Source: Euonymus europaeus (lineage: Eukaryota; Streptophyta; Magnoliopsida; Celastrales; Celastraceae). From it: a stretch of 64,000 bases of DNA. Position 1 is the first letter of the stretch. Each line of letters opens with the position of its first letter. Location: positions 11,554,501-11,618,500 of the forward strand of contig OY756967.1 in NCBI GenBank assembly GCA_963580455.1. The letters are read 5' to 3'. The notes under the pieces were generated by a model. The model made no database searches. It was not told the DNA's origin and saw only the letters and a program-made list of their open reading frames with translations. The translations under genes were made by a program, and so were the position numbers. Shown one piece after another: positions 5,101 to 13,221 of the stretch.

Positions 5101-7587
5101 CAGCAGTTCAAGGAGTTAATCTTTGAATCTGAAGCTTCTTCTAGTGGTTATTCTACTGCTAATGATAAAACAGATTGTGATTGTGACACTTATAAATCAC
5201 TTTTGAAAACAAATGGCTTATTAGTCATTTCTTCTGCGGAAAGCTCTATTCTTGAATTCATTGATTCAATCACTGACCCTGAAGCTCGCATGGATGCTAT
5301 TCTGCACTATATGAAAGGTCAGGATTCTTCTCCTACATCCTCTACTCCCCTACAACATAAATTGTCTCAACATTCTCATGTTTATGATTTGAAGACTGTT
5401 TATGATCGGTTTAAACCTAAACCTCCATCTTTATCTTCTGTTCCTACTTCTATTTCTGATTTAAAATCTGAAGTTAATCAGCTTAAAAGTGAGCTTAAAG
5501 CTCTGGGTTCTCGAGTCTCTCTGCTCGAACATCATTCTTCTTTTTCCCGGGGGGAAAGTAGTGGTGATCAACAAAAATTGGATAAAGGTAAAGAAAAGAT
5601 TGATGATAATCCAGAAAAGCTAGCAATTGAATCATTGATTGCTCAATTTGAAGGACAAGCAGAGCCAGGATTAAATCTGATTGATAAAGTAACAACCCAT
5701 CGCTGGTACACTCGAATCTCTCTTGTCATTAGTAATGAGTATATTGTTTCCTCTGTTACTGCCCTAATAGACTCAGGAGCAGATCAGAACTGTATCAATG
5801 AAGGACTGATTCCATCTAAGTACTGGACAAAGACTTCTGAACAGCTTAGTACTGCTGATGGAGCCAGGTTGAATATTCGATATAAAATATCGGATGCCAG
5901 TATCTGCCATAAAGGTCGGTGCTTTAAGATGCCTTTTATTTTAGTCAAAGGCTTATCTAATCAGGTCATTTTAGGGAATCCATTTTTGCATATGCTTTAC
6001 CCTATTCATAAAATTGACCATAAAGAAATTGTGACTAATATTGATGGAGAACTTATCAGTTTTGAATTATTGAAACCTCCAGAATTACTTTTTATAGATG
6101 AATTGAGAAGACAGATGAAAAGTAAAGAAAGATTTCTAAACTCAATTCAAAAAGAAGTAACTTTTGAACAAATAAAGAAGAGACTGGAAGATCCTTTAAT
6201 ATCTAAAAGGATCCAGGACATACAGGATAAGATTGAAAAGACTGTTTGTGCAGAACTACCTAATGCTTTCTGGAATAGAAAGAAACATGTTGTCAATCTT
6301 CCTTATGAACCTGACTTTAATGAAAGTCAGATTAATACCCGTGCTAGACCTATTGCTATGGGACCAAGGCATATGGAAATTTGCAAAATGGAGATACAGA
6401 CTCTTCTGGACAAAGGTCTTATTAGGCCTAGTAAAAGCCCTTGGAGCTGCCCAGCATTTTATGTTGAAAATGCTGCTGAACTTGAACGAGGAGTTCCCAG
6501 GTTAGTAATCAATTATAAACCTTTAAATAAGGTTTTACGTTGGATTAGATATCCAATACCCAATATATTTTCAAAATTCGACATGAAATCTGGTTATTGG
6601 CAGATTCAGATTGCTGAAGAAGATAAGTACAAAACAGCATTTACAGTTCCATTTGGACATTACGAATGGAATGTGATGCCTTTTGGACTTAAAAATGCGC
6701 CATCTGAATATCAGAAGATTATGAATGATATCTTCAATGCTTATACAAGCTTTACTATTGTTTATATTGATGATGTGTTGGTTTACTCTAACACATTGGA
6801 CCAGCATTTCAAACATCTCAACATCTTTATTAAGATTGTTGAAAGTGCAGGTTTGGTAATATCTCAGAAGAAAGTAAAGATATTCCAGACAAAGATTCGA
6901 TTCTTAGGCCATAATATTGAGAATGGATCAATTGTGCCTATTGATCGAGCTATACAATTCTCGTCTTATTTCCCAGATGAGATCAAGGAAAAAACTCAGT
7001 TACAGAGATTTCTTGGAAGTCTTAATTATCTTGCAGACTTCTACAAGAATTTAGCACAAGATGCTAAACCACTTTTTGATCGGCTTAAAGCCAATCCTCC
7101 TGAATGGACTGATGTTCATACATCAGCCGTTAAAAAGATAAAGAAGAAAGCTAAAGAGCTTCCTTGTTTATCATTAGCCAATCCTGAAGCTTTAAAAATC
7201 GTTGAAACAGATGCTTCGGATCAAGGCTATGGTGGAATCCTTAAACAAAGAATTAATGATAAAGAACAGTTGGTTCGTTTCACATCTGGCTTATGGAAAG
7301 GAGCTAGATTAAATTATTCTACTATTAAAAAAGAAATTTTATCTGTGGTACTATGCATTACTAAATTTGAGTCTGATTTATTGAATCAGAAATTTCTTTT
7401 AAGAATTGACTGCAAAGCAGCTAAAGACGTTTTATTGAAAGACGTCAAAAATATTGCCTCAAAGCAAATCTTTGCTAGGTGGCAAGGAATCTTATCTGCT
7501 TTTGACTTTGACATCGAGTTTATAAAAGGAAGCACTAACTCTCTTCCTGATTTCTTAACTCGAGAGTTCTTTCAGGGACATGGATAG
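2107..7587 (+). CDS. Pararetrovirus polyprotein: movement protein, capsid, protease, RT, RNase H
   Basis: An uninterrupted frame of 1826 aa. Domains by residue: 30K-type movement protein core about 90-200; coiled-coil-like stretch about 475-500; Ser-rich acidic linker about 590-620; capsid core about 650-835; Lys/Arg/Ser-rich region about 915-955; zinc knuckle C958, C961, H966, C971 (CX2CX4HX4C); second coiled coil about 1116-1145; aspartic protease with D1222-S-G and a later ILGNPFL segment; RT with catalytic D1492 and YIDD at 1553-1556; RNase H with D1702, E1743, D1768 and D1815. There is no integrase, which fits a caulimovirid and not a Ty3 element. Between N1486 and I1487 relatives carry an additional stretch of a dozen or more residues, so this copy seems to have an in-frame deletion near base 6564 and a defective RT. 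The stop overlaps the ORF2 start. Confidence 0.93.
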   Translation: MNLVRYFGRKESSTQKNKEIVINENFNKRLQNWQLPNYTASQVYKSKGTFSSETDYIIKTVEQAIPLASGYEAYQLLSESLIKEHQKKYQFLHLGLVQVGLKPATRLGLNTSVVMCLRDKRHNKFHDSLLGIIESTLCDGPVHFTCFPNFTLALDDPTLMHSLSLDIKTAGFDMMDTSKNVILVYRVFYKVMNTTIPNMRNIPENHLSDSQSTTLFITDLAKSNIVVPKTIKWDQVKLPEDWVLEKAIPPKVQPTRQLQDVIEQPDGEVVIRFSKDRSVRIGRSKSYVPARHSVSSFPDLQAQPTSHGAVRGVFHTPEQVSHPEYNVEYPESSHAHNSVSPTPSEMGYDEDKSVMTIRSNEKSILYAKYFWFVRTFSEKQREFFIDRFQMIKRLDPSESFLDFVFHIARNSDYHIPDFNDLSSLATLESNHRTFVLKSGKTVQAIHPPESNLVHRIDSEEVAAAPYKKEGTVENVVQQVNYTNLYLQTIGEQLNDISAHLSGSTSRSQIAQSQLSSSTEPLTEKPLQLSTYVKGPSSSKRTFPDIPRFQPFLEKDFSFKMSGSPSPEFMLELFQKLSDTKGKKSLSVLTQAEANSSSNEPSSSTESDDSSDSLDRTHQMFLSEQQPLEINKIKYSKFPTRYGYPRPTPIDLQMEEDNMFDQVTYSGDSIVEWNIDAMTERQVEKVLQHMMMYATAAKQKGNTDQNIAKAITAGFSGMLKMWWDNYLSMEQRSSIWTAIKIEGNIDVSDCTNTLIYTIVHHFLGHSQSFMDKSQEQLMNLRCPKLSHYRWYKDVFFAKVFERPDCNNAFWKEKFIAGLPPFFAEKVRTRLKNLTDGILDFNHYTYGELSAETVAEGVSLCTDLKMQDQIAKERRLGKSILGDFCQQMGLPNKSQKSHKAYKSSRKRFKSSKSYQYDKPVKRSYSRSFPKNVPRKKKSNLTKTKPSSSKSQSRPRTKIVCFNCGKQGHYANRCTQRKANSLEIAELRTAIDHLKINDDAKQQFKELIFESEASSSGYSTANDKTDCDCDTYKSLLKTNGLLVISSAESSILEFIDSITDPEARMDAILHYMKGQDSSPTSSTPLQHKLSQHSHVYDLKTVYDRFKPKPPSLSSVPTSISDLKSEVNQLKSELKALGSRVSLLEHHSSFSRGESSGDQQKLDKGKEKIDDNPEKLAIESLIAQFEGQAEPGLNLIDKVTTHRWYTRISLVISNEYIVSSVTALIDSGADQNCINEGLIPSKYWTKTSEQLSTADGARLNIRYKISDASICHKGRCFKMPFILVKGLSNQVILGNPFLHMLYPIHKIDHKEIVTNIDGELISFELLKPPELLFIDELRRQMKSKERFLNSIQKEVTFEQIKKRLEDPLISKRIQDIQDKIEKTVCAELPNAFWNRKKHVVNLPYEPDFNESQINTRARPIAMGPRHMEICKMEIQTLLDKGLIRPSKSPWSCPAFYVENAAELERGVPRLVINYKPLNKVLRWIRYPIPNIFSKFDMKSGYWQIQIAEEDKYKTAFTVPFGHYEWNVMPFGLKNAPSEYQKIMNDIFNAYTSFTIVYIDDVLVYSNTLDQHFKHLNIFIKIVESAGLVISQKKVKIFQTKIRFLGHNIENGSIVPIDRAIQFSSYFPDEIKEKTQLQRFLGSLNYLADFYKNLAQDAKPLFDRLKANPPEWTDVHTSAVKKIKKKAKELPCLSLANPEALKIVETDASDQGYGGILKQRINDKEQLVRFTSGLWKGARLNYSTIKKEILSVVLCITKFESDLLNQKFLLRIDCKAAKDVLLKDVKNIASKQIFARWQGILSAFDFDIEFIKGSTNSLPDFLTREFFQGHG

Positions 7588-8215
7588 CAGAAAGAAAAAG
7601 AAACAGCAAGAAGTGCCTAATTCTCAGGCAGATCTCAAGAAAAAATATGAAGAAGGTGATCCATCAGTTGGTCTTCTTGGACAGCCTTCTGGTAAGTATG
7701 ATTATTACGTATCATACACCCCCTCTTCCTCTATAGAAAGAGAAAAACTTCGAGATGACGCTTATGAGCGTACAGTGAAAGAATATTCTGGGGATTATAC
7801 TTATCCCTATATTGAAACCAATTGGATTCATCTCATTCCAATTGAGAAAAAATACTTTAGCTTATCAGCTAGAGAAGTTGCAAAATTTTACTGCAAGGAT
7901 TATGCAGATCCTTCTTTCTATCCAAAAACATTTGCATACTATCAAGCTGTTTTAGGTGAGACGGGTTCCGCCTATTACTCTCCATATAATAGAGGAGAAG
8001 AAGTCGCTTATTCAAAGCTGACAATTAGAAAAATTATTACTCCTGAAGAATGGGGTTCTGATTTCTTTCATTTTAAAGAATTAAAAAATGTTTATGGACC
8101 CAAGCTGTTCAATTACTTTGATTATATCAATGCTTGGGAAGGATCTCTTTTATATGACAACAGACAAGAAAAGTTCAGTTGGTGGATTCAGTTTCAACTT
8201 GAGAATCCTCAGTAG
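7580..8215 (+). CDS. Viral ORF2, part before the in-frame stop (211 aa)
   Basis: Its ATG lies inside the end of the polyprotein (ATGGATAG, 8-base overlap, different frame), so reinitiation or a -1/+2 relation is possible. The N terminus is very basic (residues 3-8). The rest is rich in Tyr, Phe and Trp and has no domain I recognise. Florendoviruses have an ORF2 of unknown function in the same place; equivalence is inferred from position. It ends at TAG 8213-8215, after which the same frame continues open to 8752, so the original protein was probably about 390 aa, or the stop is read through. Confidence 0.65.
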   Translation: MDSRKKKKQQEVPNSQADLKKKYEEGDPSVGLLGQPSGKYDYYVSYTPSSSIEREKLRDDAYERTVKEYSGDYTYPYIETNWIHLIPIEKKYFSLSAREVAKFYCKDYADPSFYPKTFAYYQAVLGETGSAYYSPYNRGEEVAYSKLTIRKIITPEEWGSDFFHFKELKNVYGPKLFNYFDYINAWEGSLLYDNRQEKFSWWIQFQLENPQ

Positions 8216-8752
8216 AACATCCCACAATGGTTCCTGTCATGGTTTGTGACATGGGGATTATATCCCTACATTTTGCCTTTATCTGTAAGGCAGGTTTATG
8301 ATGATTTTGTACAACTAAATGCTAAAAAACAGAACTGTAGACTGTTATTTTCTATCCTCTACCGAGTTCCATGGATCTTGAGATGGGACTATCAAATCCG
8401 AGGACAGTCTAAAGAAAAGCATGGAGAAAGTCATGCTCACATCCTTTATCTGGGACGTAGAGTTATGATTAAATGGTGGAACAAGTTTGAATTTTTCGCC
8501 AAAGAGTCAATGTTTACTAAAAAAGGATTAGTAAACCTTGATCCAGAACCAATCACTCCACCTGCTCCAAAGACTCCTAATGCAAAGGAATTAATCAAGG
8601 ATCTTCTTTCATCAATTTCAAAAGAAGAACTTAAAAAGCAATTCATGGCGGTCCTTTCTGAAGAAGAAGAGGAAGACGATGACTCAATCGAGATTGTGTC
8701 ACATCAGTCAAGGGACCCATATGAAGAATCTCAGGACCCGTATGATCTTTAA
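8216..8752 (+). pseudogene. Viral ORF2, continuation after the in-frame TAG
   Basis: Same frame as 7580-8215 and open for 178 codons to the stop at 8750-8752. The first 20 codons are Trp-rich and join smoothly in character to the part upstream. The only start-like codon nearby is GTG (8246), so an independent gene is unlikely in a plant. The C terminus carries an acidic run (about residues 360-369 of the whole frame) and ends in a Tyr/Asp-rich tail. The stop context CAG-TAG-AAC is not the well-known leaky type, so a nonsense mutation is the simpler reading. Confidence 0.6.
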
Positions 8753-8954
8753 AAAAGATATTCGGTCCTATCAGTTCTCGCCAAACGACATCTGCTAAAG
8801 TATTATTCTACTTTAGTCAGTTTCGGCTTTTGCTTTATTTAAAGTATCTTTTACTTTATTAAAGTTTTCGTCGGTACATGTATAATTGACCGGCACCTTT
8901 ACTTTATGTCAATTTAGTTTGGCTTTTGTAATTATTGTAGATTCCCTTCAAGCC

Positions 8955-8962
8955 TATATAAT
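8955..8962 (+). promoter_or_regulatory. TATA box of the viral pregenomic promoter
   Basis: TATATAAT, placed after ORF2 and before the leader as in other caulimovirid promoters. Transcription would be expected to start about 25-35 bases downstream, near 8985-8995. Confidence 0.65.
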
Positions 8963-8999
8963 GGTTTGAAGTTTCATTTGTAAATGAGAGTTGGAAATC

Positions 9000-9008
9000 A
9001 ATAATAAG
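9000..9008 (+). terminator. Possible poly(A) signal
   Basis: AATAATAAG, with overlapping AATAAT and AATAAG hexamers, lies shortly after the expected transcription start. Caulimovirids place the poly(A) signal just downstream of the start to make terminally redundant RNA. No exact AATAAA is present here, so this is tentative. Confidence 0.3.
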
Positions 9009-9148
9009 TTTTCTCTGAAATCTTATGTCCACTATTCGCATCCATAACAATATAATCCAAGTAGCTTCCACACATCTAATAGCTAACGTCGAAGGTCGAC
9101 CAACTCCGACTAACCCCGACGCTGCGCTGCACGTAGACAACTTGAGTG

Positions 9149-9318
9149 TACATAGAAAGAGTTGAGCATCTTCGGACAATCAAAGTTGCTCGGTGTACAC
9201 TTTTTATTGTTCTTTTATGTTAAATTTTACGAAAATGAGCTTCCAGGATGATTTCGATGCCAAAACACCAACTTTCTATGACAAATGGACAAAACCGTTA
9301 AAAGCTCCTCCATAGAGA
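9149..9318 (+). repeat. Satellite monomer between virus and LTR
   Basis: From 9151 the sequence follows the 160-bp satellite unit of the main array, in forward orientation, through to the AGAGA target duplication at 9314-9318. Bases 9149-9150 (TA) belong to neither clearly. It shows that the viral copy abuts satellite DNA directly and that the LTR later cut this unit. Confidence 0.9.
9314..9318 (+). repeat. Target-site duplication of the solo LTR, left
   Basis: AGAGA. Removing the LTR and one copy of this pentamer restores the exact satellite junction sequence. Confidence 0.9.
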
Positions 9319-9914
9319 TGTTGAAACATAGGATTCAAGCTTAGGTTTGATGAATTTCGAAAATGCTAAGTGGCTTAATATGTGTGTGAAATGTTTAATT
9401 CATGTAGACTTAATTCTATATATGGTAACTCATGTGATCTTAGTCTTATATTTATGATCTACACTTTAATAATAGATCAAAACATTCCCATATATATATG
9501 CACGTTTTTCTTTCATATAGTTGCCATATATGTGTTTAATTTATGGAAACTAACTTTTGTGTTGAAGAATGTTAGAAATCCTTTTGGATTATCTTTTGAG
9601 AGTTTGTAGGAATGAAATATGGAAAGAGATCAAATCTTGTTTTTAATATGGAAAGAATCAAGAGGTGACAAAGTATTATGGAAATATATCACAAGAAGAG
9701 CTGGAATTGTCATTTTCCTATCCAATGGAAGTCAAATTCGAATTTCAACAAACTACAATCATGGTGTCAATATCAAATCAAGGAGAAGATCATCTCTAGC
9801 ATTGAAGGTGTCCCTACACACCAAGAAGGTCAAGTTCCATATTACAAAGAAGGAAATAAAAAATTCTGGAGCTGATTTCAAAATTAAGGAGACAAGATCA
9901 TAAAGGAAAATCAA

Positions 9915-10090
9915 GTTGAAGATTCATTCAAGCTTTCCAGCAAGGAAACAAGAAAGTCAAGCCAACCTTCATTGATCAAATCTAGAAGAAGATAATTCAG
10001 CTGTTGAAGATTCATTCAAGCTTTCCAGCAAGGAAACAAGAAAGTCAAGCCAACCTTCATTAATCAAATCAAGAAGAAGATAATCCAGCT
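9915..10090 (+). repeat. 88-bp tandem duplication inside the LTR
   Basis: 9915-10002 and 10003-10090 are direct copies with only a few differences. They begin GTTGAAGATTCATTCAAGC. This probably reflects slippage in the U3 part of the LTR, upstream of its TATA box. Confidence 0.85.
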
Positions 10091-10338
10091 GTTGGAGGGA
10101 TTTTTCTACACACAAAAAGAGATCTTAGACATTTCATCAAGAAGCAAAAAGTCAAGCCAAATTTATTTTGACAAAAATGTGTGAATGACTGATTTTCTAA
10201 AAACCATCAAGGCTCTAGACTATCCTAGCTGTCCATCACCTTTTTCCATTCCAAAATTTCGGCCAGCTCACTCTCCAAAAAGATTTTGCAAGAAAATCCT
10301 TCCCTCTCTTACCCATTGAGCTGTCTTTGGCCTAACCC

Positions 10339-10347
10339 TATTTAAAG
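10339..10347 (+). promoter_or_regulatory. TATA box of the LTR promoter
   Basis: TATTTAAAG preceded by CCC, about 1020 bases into the LTR. Plausible start of the R region about 30 bases downstream. Confidence 0.45.
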
Positions 10348-11232
10348 CATCATTTTCTTCAAGCCAAACCAAGAAAAACGTGAGACATCATTTCTAAACC
10401 ATATTCATACACATTTGAATTCTCTCTCTTGAGTTCTATCCTTTTCATAACCCTTTTGCAAGAGAGCTTTGAGAAAAACGTTTTTGGGAGAGCCTAATGC
10501 TACATACTTGCTGAAACCTTGAGCCTATTGTTCTTGAGCCTATCATTCCTATATTGCTACCAAAGAGCCTACCTTGAGCCTTATTGATCACATACACTAG
10601 ACTATTGAGTCACATCTTTTATTTGTTTATTGAGCTGTGAAGGTTGGTTGATTCAGCCACAAAATCAACAAATTGTATCTTGTACTCATTATCACTCATA
10701 GTGGAGGTGTTGGCAAGTCCCTTTGAAGGAGGGCCGTGGATGTACCTCAGTTTGAGGAACCACGTAAAAATCTCGGTGTCACTCTCTATCCTTTACTACT
10801 TCCTCCTTTTGATTGTTGTTTAAATACATAACTGTTTCAAAATCATACAAGGGTAAATTAAAATAAAATTAGTCTATATATAATTAGAGTTTTTAGAAAC
10901 GTAAAAGAAATCAAATTTTTATATTGCCCTATATTGTGTTTTTATTACTAATCAAGTTATTTTGAGTGTGCAGCACTAACATCACTCTTAGGTGTGTTGG
11001 AGGAAATTATAAGGCCTGGCTCATCAAAAGCTCTACATTTGGTTATTCTTAAAATTGATTATTTTATCGTTGTATGAGTTTTTGATTTAAAGAGTTGTTT
11101 CATTGAATTGTGCATACATTTAAAACTTGTCGAATCTTATTGAATATTAATTTGTGATTTTGTGTGTAACACTTTAAAATTTGGCATAATCTTAATTCAC
11201 CCCCCCTCTTAAGGTTAGAAACGATCCTAACA

Positions 11233-11237
11233 AGAGA
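11233..11237 (+). repeat. Target-site duplication of the solo LTR, right
   Basis: AGAGA, second copy; the satellite unit resumes at once with GAGTTGAGC. Confidence 0.9.
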
Positions 11238-13176
11238 GAGTTGAGCAACTTCGGACTATCGAAGTTGCTCGGTGTAAACTTTTAATTATTCTTCTATGTT
11301 AGATTTTATGAAAATGAGCTTCCAGGATTATTTCGATGCCAAAACACCAACTTTCTATGACAAATGGACAAAACCGTTAAAAGCACCTCCATAGCGAGAG
11401 TTGAGCAACTTCGGACAATCAAAGTTGCTCGTTGTACAATTTATATTGTTCTACTAAGTCAAATTTTACGACTATAAGCTTTCAAGATTATTTCGATGCC
11501 AAAACATTAACTTTCTATGACAAATGACGAAAACCGTTAAAAGCTCCTCCATAGAAAGAGTTGAGCAACTTCAGACTATCAAAGTTGCTCGGTGTACACT
11601 TTTTATTGTTCTTCTATATTAAATTTTAGGAAAATCAGCTTCCGGGGTTATTTCGATGCCAAAACACCAACTTTCTATGACAAATGGACAAAACCATTAG
11701 AAGCTCCTCCATAGAGGGAGTTGAGCAACTTCGGACAATCAATGTCGCTCGGTGTACACTTTTTATTGTTCTTTTATGTTAAATTTTACGAAAATGAGCT
11801 TCACGATTATTTCGATGCCAAAACACCAACTTTCTATGACAAATGGACAAAACCGTTAAAAGCTCTTCCATAGAGAGAGTTTAGCAACTTCGGACTATCA
11901 AAGTTGCTCGGTGTACACTTTATATTGTTCTACTAAGTCAAATTTTATGAGTATAAGCTTCCAAGATTATTTCGATGCCAAAACATTAACTTTCTATGAC
12001 AAATGGACAAAACCGTTAAAAGCTCCTCCATAGAAAGAGTTGAGCAACTTCAGACTATCAAAGTTGCTCGGTGTACACTTTTTATTGTTCTTCTATGTTG
12101 AATTTTACGAAAATCAGCTTCCGGGATTATTTCGATGCCAAAACACCAACTTTCTATGACAAATGGACAAAACCGTTAAAAGCTCTTCCATAGGAAGAGT
12201 TTAGCAACTTCGGACTATCAAAGTTGCTCGGTGTACACTTTATATTGTTCTACTAAGTCAAATTTTACGAGTATAAGCTTCCAAGATTATTTCGATGCCA
12301 AAACACCAACTTTCTATGACAAATGGACAAAACCGTTAGAAGCTCCTCCCTAGAGGGAATTGAGCAACTTCGGACAATCAATGTTGCTCGGTGTACACTT
12401 TTTATTGTTCTTTTATGTTAAATTTTACGAAAATGAGCTTGCACGATTATTTCGATGCCAAAACACCAACTTTCTATGACAAATAGACAAAATCGTTAAA
12501 AACACCTCCATAGAGAGAGTTGAGCAACTTCGGACAATCAAAGTTGCTCGGTGTACACTTTTTATTGTTCTTTTATGTTAAATTTTACGAAAATGAGCTT
12601 GCACGATTATTTCGATGCCAAAACACCAACTTTCTATGACAAATGGACAAAACCGTTAAAAGCACCTCCATAGAGAGAGTTGAGCAACTTCAGACTATCA
12701 AAGTTGCTCGGTGTACACTTTTTATTGTTCTTCTATGTTAAATTATACGAAAATGAGCTTCTGGGGTTATTTCGATGCCAAAACACCAACTTTCTATGAC
12801 AAATAGACCAAACCGTTAAAATCTCCTCCATAGAGAGAGTTGAGCAACTTCGGACTATCAAAGTTGCTCGGTGTACACTTTTTATTGTTCTTCTATGTTA
12901 AATTATACGAAAATGAGCTTCCAAGATTATTTCGATGCCAAAACACTAACTTTCTATAACAAATGGACAAAACCGTTAGAAGCTCCTCCATAGAGGGAGT
13001 TGAGCAACTTCGGACAATCAATGTCGCTCGGTCTACACTTTTTATTGTTCTTTAATGTTAAATTTTACGAAAATGAGCTTGCACGATTATTTCGATGCCA
13101 AAACACCAACTTTCTATGACAAATAGACAAAACCGTTGAAAACACCTCCATAGAGAGAGTTGAGCAACTTCGGACA
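11233..13176 (+). repeat. 160-bp satellite array, forward block 1
   Basis: About 12 head-to-tail monomers, unit start GAGTTGAGCAACTTCGGAC. At least four sequence types alternate here: a GCTTGCACG type, a GCTTCCGGGG type, a TCTACTAAGTC type and a TTAATTATTC type. Every unit carries the dyad GAGCAACTT...AAGTTGCTC or a decayed form. The block ends at an inversion junction. There is no gene; 160 is not a multiple of three, so reading frames rotate from unit to unit. Confidence 0.97.
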
Positions 13177-13221
13177 TAAAAGAACAATAAAAAGTGTACA
13201 CCGAGCAACATTGATTGTCCG
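13171..13221. other. Satellite inversion junction, left
   Basis: Forward sequence stops at CGGACA (13171-13176) and reverse sequence starts at once; its mirror TGTCCG is at 13216-13221, so the palindrome has a 39-base spacer. ACA is shared by both partners at the join. Confidence 0.9.

Larger units (their letters stand above)
1018..9148 (+). mobile_element. Endogenous pararetrovirus (Caulimoviridae), nearly complete plus-strand copy
   Basis: Order: short ORFs A-D, polyprotein (movement protein, capsid with zinc knuckle, protease, RT, RNase H), overlapping ORF2, then an intergenic region with TATA box and leader ending in the first two bases of the primer-binding site. There is no integrase domain and no LTR, which separates it from Ty3 elements. 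The RT sequence type and the 30K-type movement protein at the N terminus of the polyprotein point to Caulimoviridae. The organisation is closest to Florendovirus/Petuvirus as I know them, but genus assignment needs an RT tree. The copy lacks about 140 bases between primer site and ORF A. Confidence 0.9.
8753..9148 (+). promoter_or_regulatory. Viral intergenic region and truncated leader
   Basis: Non-coding and AT-rich, with repeated short motifs built of TTTA and AAAG upstream of a TATA box at 8955-8962. About 190 bases downstream of the TATA box the copy ends at 9148, two bases into the primer-binding site known from the minus copy. Positions 9106-9148 match 1019-977 of the minus copy with one mismatch (9122). 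Confidence 0.75.
9319..11232 (+). mobile_element. Solo LTR of a Ty1/copia-like retrotransposon
   Basis: 1914 bp, starting TGTTG and ending TAACA, with 5-bp duplications AGAGA on both sides and satellite sequence beyond. There is no internal region, so it is a solo LTR left by recombination. A TATTTAAAG box at 10339-10347 and a GAACCACGTAAAAATCTCGG segment near 10757-10780, together with the CACCCCCCC run shortly before the 3' end, are reminiscent of plant copia LTRs of the SIRE/Maximus kind. The lineage is from memory and should be treated as likely only. Short ORFs within it show no recognisable protein. Confidence 0.85.

Noticed and set aside
5538..5552. G-rich purine tract as plus-strand primer
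   Set aside because: CCCGGGGGGAAAG is suggestive, but purine-rich runs also occur at 7586-7613 and 8660-8680 and nothing in the sequence singles one out.
4099..6816. Other-frame and opposite-strand ORFs within the polyprotein
   Set aside because: Shadows of a well-supported coding frame; no recognisable products.
2107..7587. Ty3/gypsy retrotransposon polyprotein
   Set aside because: No integrase or chromodomain, no LTRs around it, and a 30K-type movement protein at the N terminus point to a pararetrovirus.
9382..9903. Short ORFs in the solo LTR
   Set aside because: They lie in LTR sequence with no domain and several start at non-ATG codons or low-complexity stretches.
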